From the NCBI RefSeq assembly GCF_020443705.1, contig NZ_JAIZZK010000003.1, positions 124,001 through 188,000 of the forward strand: DNA of 64,000 nucleotides, written 5' to 3'. The translations under genes were made by a program, and so were the position numbers. The notes beneath the pieces are model-generated. The model did no database searches. It worked only from the letters and a program-made list of their open reading frames with translations, and was not told the origin of the DNA. Positions 34,394 through 44,212 of the stretch are shown in pieces (position 1 is the first letter of the stretch; every line of letters begins with the position of its first letter). The stretch comes from Clostridium algoriphilum (GTDB taxonomy: Bacteria; Bacillota; Clostridia; Clostridiales; Clostridiaceae).

Positions 34394-36752
34394 AATAAAC
34401 TTTAATAACTTTTTATTATTTGACGGGGCTATGGGAACAATGCTTCAAAAATACGGAATGCAGAGGGGTGAATTACCAGAAAGCTATAATATATTACACC
34501 CAGAAATTATTGAAAAAATTCATAGTGAATATCTAGGTGTTGGATGCGACGTTATAACTACTAACACATTTGGTGCAAACAGGTATAAACTTAAAAATAC
34601 GCAATATGCTGTTGAACAAATTGTAGGAAATGCAGTAAAAATAGCAAGAAAAGTTGCTGGCGACAAATTTGTTGCACTTGATATTGGACCTATTGGACAA
34701 TTAATGCAGCCACTTGGGACATTGTCATTTAATGATGCATATGAAACCTTTGCAGAGCAGATTAAAATCGGTGCTAACTGTGGCGCTGATATTATACTTA
34801 TTGAAACAATGTCTGATATTTATGAAGCAAAAGCTGCTATTCTTGCTGCTAAAGAAAATAGTTCACTTCCAGTAATATGTACAATGTCATATCAAGATGA
34901 CGAACGGACATTAACAGGAACGGACCCACTAACTATGGTCAATGTACTTCAAGGACTTGGAGTCGATGCACTTGGAGTGAACTGTTCCCTGGGACCAAAT
35001 GAAATGCTTCCCATAATCGGAGAGATTCTTAAATACTCAAGCATACCAGTTATAGTTCAGCCTAATGCAGGTCTTCCTAAACTTATAAATGGAGAGGCAG
35101 TTTATGATGTTCATGCACATGAATTTGCGCAATATGCAAAAATTATGGCAGAGCTTGGTGTTACAATACTTGGAGGTTGCTGTGGAACCACTTGTGAGCA
35201 CATAAAAGCTATAAAAGATGAGATTATAAAGTTAACTCCAGTTAAACGAGACGTTAAACGAATAACAGCTGTCAGCTCTCCCTCCTTAACAGTAGCTCTT
35301 GGAGAAGAAATAAGAGTTATCGGTGAGAGAATAAATCCCACAGGCAAAAAGAAGCTTAAAGAAGCTTTAAAAAGTAACAATATGGATTATCTTCTCATTG
35401 AGGCTATTAATCAAAGAGATGCAGGTGCAGATATACTTGATGTAAATGTGGGACTTCCTGAAATTGATGAACTTGAAGTTATGGTTCGAGCAATTAAAGA
35501 AATACAAAGTGTGGTTAATCTTCCCCTTCAAATAGACAGTGTACGATGTGACGTAATTGAAGCAGCAGTTAGAATATATAATGGTAAACCGCTCATAAAT
35601 TCTGTTAATGGTAAAGACGATACAATGGATTCTATATTCCCAATAGTTAAGAAATATGGTGCATGTGTAATAGGCCTCACCATTGATGAAGACGGTATCC
35701 CAAAGACAGCTGAAGGAAGACTTAAAGTAGCTGAGAAAATTGTACGCCGTGCACAGGAGTATGGAATAGATAAGTCAGACATTATAATAGATTGCCTTGT
35801 TTTAACTGCATCTGCTCAACAAAGTGAAGTTAAGGAAACTATTCGTGCCGTTGGGCTTGTTAAGTCTACATTAGGAGTTAAAACTACTCTTGGAGTAAGT
35901 AACGTATCATTTGGCTTACCACAAAGAGAGCTATTAAATAAAACATTTTTGGCTGCTGCATTAACCGCTGGACTTGATGCGCCTATATTAAATCCTATGT
36001 CTGAGGCTATGATGGCAACAATACATGCATTTAATGTTTTATGGAATAAGGATATTGCATCAAAGAAGTATATAAGTGTTTATTCATCCTTTGCAGGAAA
36101 ACAAGTTACTGGAGTCACTAGTAATGATAGAGATTTAAGTAGAATCATTATTGATGGCATGAAAGAAGAGGCTGCAGCATTAACAAAAGAACTTTTAAAA
36201 ACAATGTCCGAAATGGAAGTTGTAAACAAGTATCTAATTCCATCGCTTGATATTGTGGGTAAAAAGTATGAAATTGGAGAAATATTTCTTCCTCAATTAT
36301 TACAATCTGCAGAAACAGTAAAAAAATCATTTGAAATAATTAAAGAAAGAATGATGGCAAGCAAAGACAAAAAACTTAGTAAAGGCACAATTGTGCTTGC
36401 AACTGTTAAAGGCGACATACACGATATAGGAAAAAATATAGTTAAAATATTACTTGAAAACTATGGCTTTGACGTAATAGACCTTGGTAAAGATGTTCAC
36501 GAGGATGTTGTAGTTAATGCAGTGAAGAGTGGAAACATTAAATTAGTTGGTTTAAGTGCACTTATGACCACAACAGTTCGTAGCATGGGTGAAACAATAA
36601 AAGCACTTCATGACAATAATTTGGATTGCACAGTTCTTGTTGGAGGGGCAGTTTTAAATGAGGAGTATGCAAAAATGATAGGTGCCGATTATTATGCAAA
36701 AGATGCAACTCAAACTGTAGCGTTTGCAAGAAAATTCTTTAAGTGTGAATAA
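34383..36752 (+). CDS. metH: Cobalamin-dependent methionine synthase, core (no activation domain)
   Basis: Start is GTG 34383 after GGGGGA or ATG 34371; both overlap the upstream gene. The product of about 790 residues has three MetH modules. The first is homocysteine-binding (residues about 1-290: FDGAMGTMLQKYG, VNCSLGP, zinc ligands in GGCCGTTCEH). The second binds methyltetrahydrofolate (about 310-560: VIGERINPTGKK, DVNVGLPE). The third is the cap and B12 domain (about 580-790: DIHDIGKNI with the cobalt-ligand histidine, VGLSALMTTT, VGGAVLNEEYA). The fourth, activation module is supplied by the preceding gene. It uses 5-methyl-THF to make methionine. Confidence 0.95.
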   Translation: MQNKINFNNFLLFDGAMGTMLQKYGMQRGELPESYNILHPEIIEKIHSEYLGVGCDVITTNTFGANRYKLKNTQYAVEQIVGNAVKIARKVAGDKFVALDIGPIGQLMQPLGTLSFNDAYETFAEQIKIGANCGADIILIETMSDIYEAKAAILAAKENSSLPVICTMSYQDDERTLTGTDPLTMVNVLQGLGVDALGVNCSLGPNEMLPIIGEILKYSSIPVIVQPNAGLPKLINGEAVYDVHAHEFAQYAKIMAELGVTILGGCCGTTCEHIKAIKDEIIKLTPVKRDVKRITAVSSPSLTVALGEEIRVIGERINPTGKKKLKEALKSNNMDYLLIEAINQRDAGADILDVNVGLPEIDELEVMVRAIKEIQSVVNLPLQIDSVRCDVIEAAVRIYNGKPLINSVNGKDDTMDSIFPIVKKYGACVIGLTIDEDGIPKTAEGRLKVAEKIVRRAQEYGIDKSDIIIDCLVLTASAQQSEVKETIRAVGLVKSTLGVKTTLGVSNVSFGLPQRELLNKTFLAAALTAGLDAPILNPMSEAMMATIHAFNVLWNKDIASKKYISVYSSFAGKQVTGVTSNDRDLSRIIIDGMKEEAAALTKELLKTMSEMEVVNKYLIPSLDIVGKKYEIGEIFLPQLLQSAETVKKSFEIIKERMMASKDKKLSKGTIVLATVKGDIHDIGKNIVKILLENYGFDVIDLGKDVHEDVVVNAVKSGNIKLVGLSALMTTTVRSMGETIKALHDNNLDCTVLVGGAVLNEEYAKMIGADYYAKDATQTVAFARKFFKCE

Positions 36753-36798
36753 ATAGTTCCTATGAATTTAAATGGTGTATTGTAAGTAACCATCGGAT

Positions 36799-36850
36799 AT
36801 GGGTATGGCAAGAATTAATGATTTAAATCATTAATTCTTGCCATACCCAT
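36799..36850. terminator. Perfect 52-base palindromic terminator
   Basis: Two 26-base arms pair perfectly between the convergent metH and gerAB genes. The loop is minimal, and the hairpin serves both strands. Confidence 0.88.
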
Positions 36851-36859
36851 TATAGATTG

Positions 36860-37963
36860 TTATATATATTTCATTATTTTTTTTAACAAAGCTTTTAAAT
36901 AATACACAATTAATGCAATGGCTGGAATTATTACAGCTAATGGTAAAAGGATATATTTAAGTGTTTCTTGACCTATATATATATGCTGAGGATAATCTGA
37001 AGCTATTAACAGTGAAGTAATAAAAACCGCGATACCCAAAGGTAGCGCTAAATTTTTAGTGTTATCTAATTTTATTAGTTGAGATATACCTAACATAGAT
37101 CCATACATAAAAAAGCTCACCTTAATAAAACCACCTATTAACATATAGAGAATAGCAAGTATACCCAATCTGTTAAAGGCCTCTCCTATTTTCATGATCC
37201 GAAAGATCTGAAGAAAGGGAAATAGTGAAGTAGTCGCGAAGTTTAATCCAAGTACTGATATAAACATTATAGCGTTAACCGTAAGGAGAATTCCTAAAAT
37301 TATAGTAGCTAACACTGCTGCTTTTCTTACTCTTGATGATTCAGTGACTGATGGATATAGCATAGCTAATACAATACTCTCACCATATGGAAAAGTAATG
37401 AGGGGCCACCCTTCTTTTATAACAGGTAATATACCTTTTTCAAGCACAGGCTTTAAATTATAAAATTTTAATGCATCTGGCGTTGAAAGTAAGAATATCC
37501 ATTTCATCACAAATAAAAACACAAACAAAATCAGAAAAATACAGCACACTCGTGATAAATTTTCAATTCCAGTGTATGTTCCATATATAACTGTAGACAT
37601 AAATAATATTCCAATTATGTACATCGACATTCTAGGCATTACAGCAATTAATATAAGTTCACTAATATCTCTTGTTGCTCTTGCAGCTTCATAAGCAAAA
37701 TAAATAATATATATTACACTCAATGTATATCCTATTACTTTCCCAAAAATTTTGGGCATATATGTAACTATAGTATCCTTAGGATATTTTTTCCATAATT
37801 CAACATAAATAAGTTGCAGAATAATGCCTGCAAGTATATAAATAAGCATTGATATCCAAGCATCCTGTTTTGCTTTAGGGGTCATGAAATAAATCACTGC
37901 AGTACCATAGGGCACCATTACAATGGCACTAAAGAGTTGAAAAGCTGATATTTTTGTTTTCAC
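36860..37963 (-). CDS. gerAB: Spore germination receptor subunit B (GerAB/GerKB family permease)
   Basis: A GTG start follows AAGGTGG. The 367-residue protein has ten predicted membrane helices and belongs to the GerAB branch of the APC transporter superfamily: KISAFQLFSAIVMVPYGTAVI at the start and the FPYGESIVLAMLYP region in the middle. In the germinant receptor the B subunit binds the small-molecule germinant within the inner spore membrane. It is the last gene of the gerA-gerC-gerB operon here. The germinant cannot be predicted. Confidence 0.93.
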   Translation of the reverse strand: MKTKISAFQLFSAIVMVPYGTAVIYFMTPKAKQDAWISMLIYILAGIILQLIYVELWKKYPKDTIVTYMPKIFGKVIGYTLSVIYIIYFAYEAARATRDISELILIAVMPRMSMYIIGILFMSTVIYGTYTGIENLSRVCCIFLILFVFLFVMKWIFLLSTPDALKFYNLKPVLEKGILPVIKEGWPLITFPYGESIVLAMLYPSVTESSRVRKAAVLATIILGILLTVNAIMFISVLGLNFATTSLFPFLQIFRIMKIGEAFNRLGILAILYMLIGGFIKVSFFMYGSMLGISQLIKLDNTKNLALPLGIAVFITSLLIASDYPQHIYIGQETLKYILLPLAVIIPAIALIVYYLKALLKKIMKYI

Positions 37964-37994
37964 TTAAGTTCCACCTTCTTTAAAAATTTTTCTA

Positions 37995-39164
37995 TCAATT
38001 CATAGGTTTAGATATATATCCAGGTCTCTTTAAACTAGAACTTACCGTTACCTTGATATTTAAATCAGGAAATATATCCTTCCATTTTCCTTCAATATGA
38101 GTCCATTCTTTAGGACAATCTCTATGTATAATTTCACCAAACCCAAAAATATCTGCATCAAACTTTTTTTGTGCTGCATTTATGGCTAACTTAATTTCAT
38201 TAGATATGGCATCATCCTGTCTGATATTTAATCTATTCATTATTTCAGGGGTCTTCATTGGATCCAACTCATCTGTCATCTCACATATCACGCTCTCTTC
38301 TTTTATGGTTATCAGCATTGCATATGAATCAGTTTTTATTGAGGGTTTTATCTTACTACTTGATCTATCAATCTCAAAAGTTATTTTAGCTCCATCCTGT
38401 GATAAAGTTGTTATAAAACCGAACTTAACCTTACCTTTTATCCATTGCATACCTCGTGTTTCGTTCATGCCCATAAATCCCAAGAGCTTATCCTTCTTAA
38501 AGACTGCAGTACCAACCACTTCAAATGTTTCATCTGCATCATTATCTTCACTTAAATTAACAACCCCTACAACAGGCGATGCTGTCTTACTTGATAAAGA
38601 ATTAACAAAATCTAAGATTGAAACAGTATTTGTGAAACCAAAACTGGATTGTAAACTTAATATATTATCCAATTCATTAGCAGGAATTTTCTCTTGAACT
38701 GAGGTTGCCCTTATAATATCGAAAGCGTCACCTTTTGTTACAAGCAATGGAGTATCCGGGCTCATTTTATAACCTCTTAATGCAGCATCTAAGACCGTGT
38801 ATATTCCTGAATCTGCCAGGTGCTTACCTACCACTATAAAGCTTACATGACTATAATTTAGTTCCTTACCAAGCTTTATAGTTAATTGACCTTTACAATC
38901 AGAAATACTATCACCTATAGAGTTAAAAACCACTACATCTGTAGCCTTCTGCTGACTTCCAGCTTTTTTTCCCATCATACCTCCACTTGAGTCTTTTTGT
39001 GGATTTAATATCTGTGCAGTTAACATGTATTTCCCCTCAGGTGTTATATCATATCCTATTGCCACAGCTACAGCCAGGTTATTAAGTTCCACTTTTGTTC
39101 CCTTACAACTAGTTGTAAAAATCGAAATCATAATCAATAGGAAAATAAAAATAATTTTTTTCAT
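37995..39164 (-). CDS. gerAC: Spore germination receptor subunit C (Ger(x)C lipoprotein)
   Basis: The 389-residue protein has a lipoprotein signal peptide (hydrophobic stretch, then FTTSCKG, cysteine about residue 20; threonine at -3 is unusual). The rest matches the GerAC three-domain form, with AVAIGYDITPEGKYMLTAQILNP early and the C-terminal domain from about residue 220. The lipid-anchored C subunit sits on the outer leaflet of the inner spore membrane and completes the GerA/GerB/GerC complex. It lies 31 bases before gerAB. Confidence 0.93.
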   Translation of the reverse strand: MKKIIFIFLLIMISIFTTSCKGTKVELNNLAVAVAIGYDITPEGKYMLTAQILNPQKDSSGGMMGKKAGSQQKATDVVVFNSIGDSISDCKGQLTIKLGKELNYSHVSFIVVGKHLADSGIYTVLDAALRGYKMSPDTPLLVTKGDAFDIIRATSVQEKIPANELDNILSLQSSFGFTNTVSILDFVNSLSSKTASPVVGVVNLSEDNDADETFEVVGTAVFKKDKLLGFMGMNETRGMQWIKGKVKFGFITTLSQDGAKITFEIDRSSSKIKPSIKTDSYAMLITIKEESVICEMTDELDPMKTPEIMNRLNIRQDDAISNEIKLAINAAQKKFDADIFGFGEIIHRDCPKEWTHIEGKWKDIFPDLNIKVTVSSSLKRPGYISKPMN

Positions 39165-39217
39165 AAACTACTCCTCATTTTCTTTTTACTTTAACTTCTT
39201 TTTGTTCTCTCTATAAA

Positions 39218-39261
39218 AATTTTTAGTAAAGTAGTTATCAATTTTTAGTAAAGTAGTTATC
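39218..39261. repeat. 22-bp tandem duplication at the gerAA stop codon
   Basis: AATTTTTAGTAAAGTAGTTATC occurs twice in a row (39218-39239 and 39240-39261). The second copy includes the reverse complement of the gerAA stop codon, so it arose by slippage at the gene end without changing the protein. Confidence 0.9.
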
Positions 39262-40810
39262 TACGTGTACTATTCCTTCCTTTAATAAACCAGGATTTCT
39301 TAAACTTCTTCAATAGAGGTCTTCTTATAAATATGTCTAACAGTCTTTTTCCTTGAATTGGAGCCATAGGGATTAAATATGGAACACCATAGGACCTTAA
39401 TGATGTTAATCTCAAAAGCAGTATTATCATTCCGCAGGTAAGGCCCACAAATCCCAATGCTCCACCAAGAAGAAGAAATATTGCTCTTGGATATGTTAAT
39501 GCCAAGCTCATATCTGTAGATGGTAAAGCAAATGAAGATAATGCTGTAAGAGCTATAACTATAACCATAGCTGTACTAGCAAGACCTGCTTCAACTGCTG
39601 CTTGGCCTAACACCAGTGCACCAACAACGCTTATAGTCTGCCCGAGCGCCCTTGGCATCCTGACACCAGCCTCCCTAAGTAACTCATAGACGCTTAACAT
39701 TAATATGCACTCAACTAAAGCAGAATAAGGTACACCAGCACGGGTTTTTATTAAAGTTACTATTAAAGGAGTTGGAATAAGCTCTGGATGAAATGTTGTT
39801 ATAGCTACGTAAAATCCTGGTAATGTCGTGGATATAACAAATGCTATATATCGAATCCATCTATTAAATGTGGCTGCAACAAATTTCAAATAATAATCCT
39901 CATTGTTTAAAAAAAATTCTGTAAAAAGTGAAGGGACAGTTAAAACTATGGGAGTTCCATCAGTTAAAATGGCAACACGTCCTTCTAGTAGCTTACCGGC
40001 TATCACATCTGGCTTTTCTGTACTATATACAGTAGGAAAATTACTTGAAGGCTCATCCCCTATGTACTCTTTTATATAGTTAGATTCCAATACAAAATCT
40101 ATATCAATTTTATTTATTCTTTCTTTTACCTCATTTACTATCTTAGGATTAACTATATTTGAAAGATAGACAATGATAACTTTTGTTTTTGTCTCTGTTC
40201 CGACTCTAAATTCTTCCATTTTAAGATTTGTGCTCTTAATTTTCTTTCTTAAAAGTGTTATGTTAGAACTTATAGATTCTGTAAATCCCTCCCTGGGGCC
40301 CCGCAAAACAGTTTCCGATTGGGGTTCCTCCACATTCCTGCCAGGAGGGTTATTTATATCAATTATAATTGCCTCATTTATTCCATCTACAAATAAAGCA
40401 ACTTTACCGTCTAATATTGAATCCACAACTCTGCTTAGGTCTTGATATATATTGTTATCGCTTATCCCCAGTAAATACTGTGAATACTCTTTACTATTAG
40501 GAGGATATGAATATTCAACCTTTTTATTTATCAATCTTTCAATAATAGATTCTTCAAATATTATTGTTTCTATCATATTATCTATATACACAAGAATAGC
40601 CCCGAATTTTTCATTACTTGCAATCTTGAATTCTCTTATAATTAAATCAGTCGATTTTTCAAAAATATTATTTATATTATTACTATTTTCCTTTAATCTA
40701 TTTGAAACTTTCAAGTTTTTGTATTCTTCTTTTATGTTTTTATGACTTATATCTTGTTTTTTATTATTACCTTCACTTAACGAAAAAAAATTCTTTATAG
40801 AATTCAACAT
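39257..40810 (-). CDS. gerAA: Spore germination receptor subunit A (GerAA)
   Basis: ATG 40810 is chosen because GGAGG lies eight bases upstream; the earlier GTG at 40825 overlaps that site. The 517-residue protein has the GerAA layout: soluble N-terminal domain of about 270 residues with FVDGINEAIIIDI and ESVVRGPREGFTESI-like text (here ETVLRGPREGFTES), then about five membrane helices including PGFYVAITTFHPELIPTPL and GVPYLIPMAP. In the receptor it forms an oligomeric ion channel gated by germinants. It is the first gene of the operon, 92 bases before gerAC. Confidence 0.94.
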   Translation of the reverse strand: MLNSIKNFFSLSEGNNKKQDISHKNIKEEYKNLKVSNRLKENSNNINNIFEKSTDLIIREFKIASNEKFGAILVYIDNMIETIIFEESIIERLINKKVEYSYPPNSKEYSQYLLGISDNNIYQDLSRVVDSILDGKVALFVDGINEAIIIDINNPPGRNVEEPQSETVLRGPREGFTESISSNITLLRKKIKSTNLKMEEFRVGTETKTKVIIVYLSNIVNPKIVNEVKERINKIDIDFVLESNYIKEYIGDEPSSNFPTVYSTEKPDVIAGKLLEGRVAILTDGTPIVLTVPSLFTEFFLNNEDYYLKFVAATFNRWIRYIAFVISTTLPGFYVAITTFHPELIPTPLIVTLIKTRAGVPYSALVECILMLSVYELLREAGVRMPRALGQTISVVGALVLGQAAVEAGLASTAMVIVIALTALSSFALPSTDMSLALTYPRAIFLLLGGALGFVGLTCGMIILLLRLTSLRSYGVPYLIPMAPIQGKRLLDIFIRRPLLKKFKKSWFIKGRNSTRR

Positions 40811-40897
40811 TAAATCAGCCTCCACTCTAATATTTTGTGATTAATCAGGTTATTTATACCTAATAATTCTAAAATTTTAAAGACTTCATTAACGTTT

Positions 40898-40949
40898 AAA
40901 GTGGGATAGTACCAGCATACTAACAGATGCTGGTACTATCCCACTTTTA
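40898..40949. terminator. Strong terminator hairpin
   Basis: Two perfect 21-base arms (40898-40918 and 40927-40947) with flanking A and T runs, between the second hom gene and gerAA. Confidence 0.88.
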
Positions 40950-40974
40950 TAAAAAAAAATATTGAATATAATTT

Positions 40975-41002
40975 AAACGACAGGGTAGCTACCCTGTCGT
41001 TT
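40975..41002. terminator. Perfect 28-base palindrome after hom copy 2
   Basis: AAACGACAGGGTAG and CTACCCTGTCGTTT form a complete palindrome three bases after the hom stop. It lacks a close T run, so it may protect or pause the transcript ahead of the hairpin at 40898. Confidence 0.7.
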
Positions 41003-41005
41003 CCA

Positions 41006-42295
41006 CTAATTAAATGATTCTATTCTTATTATACTTTCTATTTCATTAACATTTTCAAGTTCTTTTATTTTTTTAAGTGAATTATTAATATTCTTTTCTG
41101 CACTTTTATGTGTAATAAATGCTAGTAATACATGTTCTTTATGAACTACATCTTGAGTAATAGATGTAATGCTAACATTATTACCTCCAAATATTTTCGC
41201 TGTATCTCCTAAAACTCCTGCACGATCATTAACATTAAGTCTAATATAAAATTCTGACTCATTTTCTTCTGATTTTTTTACTTCTTTAAAATCAGCATCA
41301 TCATTTAGTGCTTTTAATTCAGATGGCTTTACATTGTTTCTCAATATAGATATAATATCTCCTACAACTGCACTTCCAGTTGGCATGTCTCCTGCACCTT
41401 GTCCATAAAGCATTAGTTCCCCAACTGCATTTCCTTTAATAAGAATTGCATTAAATGCATCATTTACATTTGCCATTGGGTGACTTGATGGTATTAGTGT
41501 TGGATGTACTCTTAACTCTAATTTGTTGTTTTCTTCTTTAGCTATTGCTAAAAGTTTTATTGTATAACCAAATTTCTTAGCATACTCTATATCAACAGCA
41601 CTAATTTTGCTTATTCCCTCTCTATAAATGCGATCATGATCCACCTTAGTTCCAAAGGATAATGAAGCCATTATAGCAAGCTTATATACAGCATCATAGC
41701 CCTCCACATCAGATGTTGGATCTGCTTCAGCATATCCTTTTTCTTGGGCCTCTTTTAAAGCCTGCTCAAAGCTAAGTCCTTCTAATGTCATTTTACTTAA
41801 TATATAATTAGTTGTTCCGTTTATAATTCCAATTATCTGTTCTATTCTATTTGCAGTAAGACTTTCATTAATTTCACGTATTATTGGAATACCACCAGCA
41901 ACACTTGCCTCATAATAAAATAAAACATTCTCCTCATCAGCTATCTTAAATAACTCTTCGCCCCAGTTTGCAATAACCAATTTGTTAGCAGTTACAATAT
42001 GTTTTTTAGCCTTCATTGCACGTATCATGTACTGCTTAGCTTCATCTCGTCCACCAACAAGCTCAACAACAATTTTTATACTCTCGTCGTTTATTATATC
42101 ATCAATATTATCTGTCAATATTTCCTTAGATATATCAATATCTCTTTTTTTATTTATGTCGTTTACGAGTATTTTAGCTACCTCTATTTGGCAGTTTGAC
42201 CTCTTCATTATTTCTTTTTTATTCTCTTGTAATATTTTCCACACGCCTGTTCCAACATTTCCAAAACCCAGAATTGCTATTTTCACCTTTTCCAT
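41006..42295 (-). CDS. hom: Homoserine dehydrogenase (copy 2)
   Basis: This 429-residue enzyme is a close paralogue of the protein at 29130; both have the same length, the same ILGFGNVGTGVWKIL start and the same SIIRIESFN end, and most residues are identical. All catalytic motifs and the C-terminal ACT domain are present. It follows aspartokinase by 74 bases in the same direction, so this copy forms an aspartate-to-homoserine unit that is not behind the SAM riboswitch. The two copies probably answer to different end products. Confidence 0.96.
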   Translation of the reverse strand: MEKVKIAILGFGNVGTGVWKILQENKKEIMKRSNCQIEVAKILVNDINKKRDIDISKEILTDNIDDIINDESIKIVVELVGGRDEAKQYMIRAMKAKKHIVTANKLVIANWGEELFKIADEENVLFYYEASVAGGIPIIREINESLTANRIEQIIGIINGTTNYILSKMTLEGLSFEQALKEAQEKGYAEADPTSDVEGYDAVYKLAIMASLSFGTKVDHDRIYREGISKISAVDIEYAKKFGYTIKLLAIAKEENNKLELRVHPTLIPSSHPMANVNDAFNAILIKGNAVGELMLYGQGAGDMPTGSAVVGDIISILRNNVKPSELKALNDDADFKEVKKSEENESEFYIRLNVNDRAGVLGDTAKIFGGNNVSITSITQDVVHKEHVLLAFITHKSAEKNINNSLKKIKELENVNEIESIIRIESFN

Positions 42296-42369
42296 ATTAA
42301 TTTCCTCCTTTTAAACTTTAAATTAATAATTGCATATTCGCAAATCATGAACAGCTCCGCAGATAATAA

Positions 42370-43683
42370 CTAAATATCAAAGGCTCCGTATACTGCCCTA
42401 ATTGCATTTTCAAAATCATCGTTTTCTACACCAATAATAATGCTTAGCTCACTTGATCCTTGATTAATCATTCTAATATTTATATTACATTTTGATAATG
42501 CACTAAATACTTTAGCAGATATTCCTTTAGTTTTTATCATACCTTCTCCAACAACTGCGATTAGTGCCATATTAGGATGTACAATTATTGAATCTGGGCT
42601 ACATTGATATTCTATTTCCTCGAGTATCTTATCTATCTTGTTGTCAAGTTCTGAATCATCTATTACTAGTGACACTGAATCTATTCCTGATGGAATATGT
42701 TCAAATGCTACATTATTGTTTTCAAGAACTGAAAGAATTCTGCGGCAATATCCTATGTCCCTATTCATAAGTGTTTTTTCAATCGCTATGACCGTAAAAT
42801 CTTTTTTTCCTGCTATTCCTGTTATACTTCCAGGTTTTCCTTCTGATTTAGAATCTAGTATAAATGTTCCTTTTCCTAAAGGGTCATTAGTGTTTTTTAT
42901 GTTGATTGGAATTCCATCATTTTTAACAGGAAAAATTGCTTCCTCATGAAAAACATTTGCCCCCATATATGAGAGTTCTCTAAGTTCTTTGTAGGTAACT
43001 TCCTTAATAGGTTTAGGATTACTCACAATGCGAGGGTCTGCCATTAAGAACCCTGACACATCTGTCCAGTTTTCATAAACAGTTGCACCTATACCTCTAG
43101 ATATTATTGCACCGGTAATGTCAGAGCCACCTCTTGAAAATGTTTTTATTTTACCGTCAGGAGATGAGCCATAAAATCCAGGTATTACCGCTTTTTTAAC
43201 CTTTGATAATATATTCTTTACAGCGTCATAAGTTGCGAGCTCATCCAAACGTCCACTTTTCTTAAATATAATTATATCAGCAGCATCAATAAATTCATAC
43301 CCTAAATATTCAGCGAGCATTAACCCATTTAAATATTCTCCCCTACTTGCTACAAAATCTTCTGTAGCTCCATTAAGTATCTCTTCCTTAAGATCACATA
43401 AATATTTTGACATATCAATGGAAAGTTTTAATTCGCTACATAAAATAGTATATCTTTCATCAATTATTTTTAATAACTCATCAAATGGCAATGATTTTTT
43501 CGCATGTTGATGGCATAAATATAATAGGTCTGTAATTTTATAATCACCTTTACTCCTCTTACCTGGAGCTGATGGTATAACATAACATCGTCTTTCATCA
43601 GACAATACTATATCTTTTACTTTTTTAAATTGATTACTATCACATAATGAACTTCCACCGAACTTTGTAACTATAATTTCCAT
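42370..43683 (-). CDS. Aspartate kinase
   Basis: The 437-residue protein is a monofunctional aspartokinase. It opens with VTKFGGSSLCD (the KFGGTS motif), has FSRGGSDITGA in the ATP/aspartate site, and two ACT domains at the C-terminus (about residues 300-437, MINQGSSELSIIIGV). It phosphorylates aspartate as the first step to lysine, threonine and methionine, and the ACT domains imply feedback inhibition. It is the first gene of a two-gene unit with hom copy 2. No lysine riboswitch or T-box was seen upstream. Confidence 0.95.
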   Translation of the reverse strand: MEIIVTKFGGSSLCDSNQFKKVKDIVLSDERRCYVIPSAPGKRSKGDYKITDLLYLCHQHAKKSLPFDELLKIIDERYTILCSELKLSIDMSKYLCDLKEEILNGATEDFVASRGEYLNGLMLAEYLGYEFIDAADIIIFKKSGRLDELATYDAVKNILSKVKKAVIPGFYGSSPDGKIKTFSRGGSDITGAIISRGIGATVYENWTDVSGFLMADPRIVSNPKPIKEVTYKELRELSYMGANVFHEEAIFPVKNDGIPINIKNTNDPLGKGTFILDSKSEGKPGSITGIAGKKDFTVIAIEKTLMNRDIGYCRRILSVLENNNVAFEHIPSGIDSVSLVIDDSELDNKIDKILEEIEYQCSPDSIIVHPNMALIAVVGEGMIKTKGISAKVFSALSKCNINIRMINQGSSELSIIIGVENDDFENAIRAVYGAFDI

Positions 43684-44071
43684 AATTATCCTCCTGTGTG
43701 ATACCTTCTATAAAAAGTCAATTAATTTATATCCTTTCTTTTTATTATTTTCCCTATGTATAACATTGATAGCAGTATTATACTTGTAATAATTAATGAT
43801 AAAAAAAAATAATGCAGGTTATTTTTTAATTTCTAATACGTTTTAATTTTTATTGCACACTTTATTACAATTAAAATTTTTTTATTAGTTTACCACTATC
43901 ATAAATTAGTGTTGAATTAATTATACTCGTTTTTCCCATAATGTCACCTAATATTTAAAGCCTTTGACTCTACCGGCTATTTTTGATGTTTATATTTATA
44001 AAATAAATAAGTTAGCAACATATGGAAATTTATGTATGTTTATAGTTAACAAATACTTAATGCTTTCTTCA
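43684..44071. other. AT-rich intergenic region
   Basis: About 390 bases upstream of aspartokinase. It should hold the aspartokinase promoter on the minus strand. I see no conserved riboswitch core (no L-box, T-box or S-box sequence) and no gene. Confidence 0.5.
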
Positions 44072-44180
44072 TTGAATCGTAACAGTTATATGTTATTGTT
44101 GAATTAGTAACTGGTAAATTAAAGCGAAGTCCCCCTTTACTTTAATAATAAAAGCTGTGAAGTAAACTTCACAGCTTTTT
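44072..44180 (+). ncRNA. Candidate short RNA with C-rich hairpin loop
   Basis: TTGAAT (44072) and TATTGT (44094) form a weak promoter. About 12 bases after the expected start lies a 7-bp hairpin, ATTAAAG/CTTTAAT (44118-44146), with loop CGAAGTCCCCCTTTA. A strong terminator hairpin (44150-44179) follows at once. The product would be about 75 bases. The layout resembles the candidate at 18260. The terminator also serves the convergent dioxygenase gene, so transcription of this RNA is unproven. Confidence 0.35.
44150..44179. terminator. Terminator hairpin
   Basis: Perfect 13-base arms AAAAGCTGTGAAG and CTTCACAGCTTTT around a four-base loop, with a five-T run on both strands. Confidence 0.88.
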
Positions 44181-44212
44181 CATTTGATTTATTATACCAT
44201 ACATTATAAATT

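Noticed and set aside
29130-42295. Duplicated hom genes as an assembly artefact
   Set aside because: The copies differ at many positions and have different neighbours, so they are true paralogues.
43684-44071. Lysine riboswitch or T-box before aspartokinase
   Set aside because: No conserved core sequence of either class was found on the minus strand.
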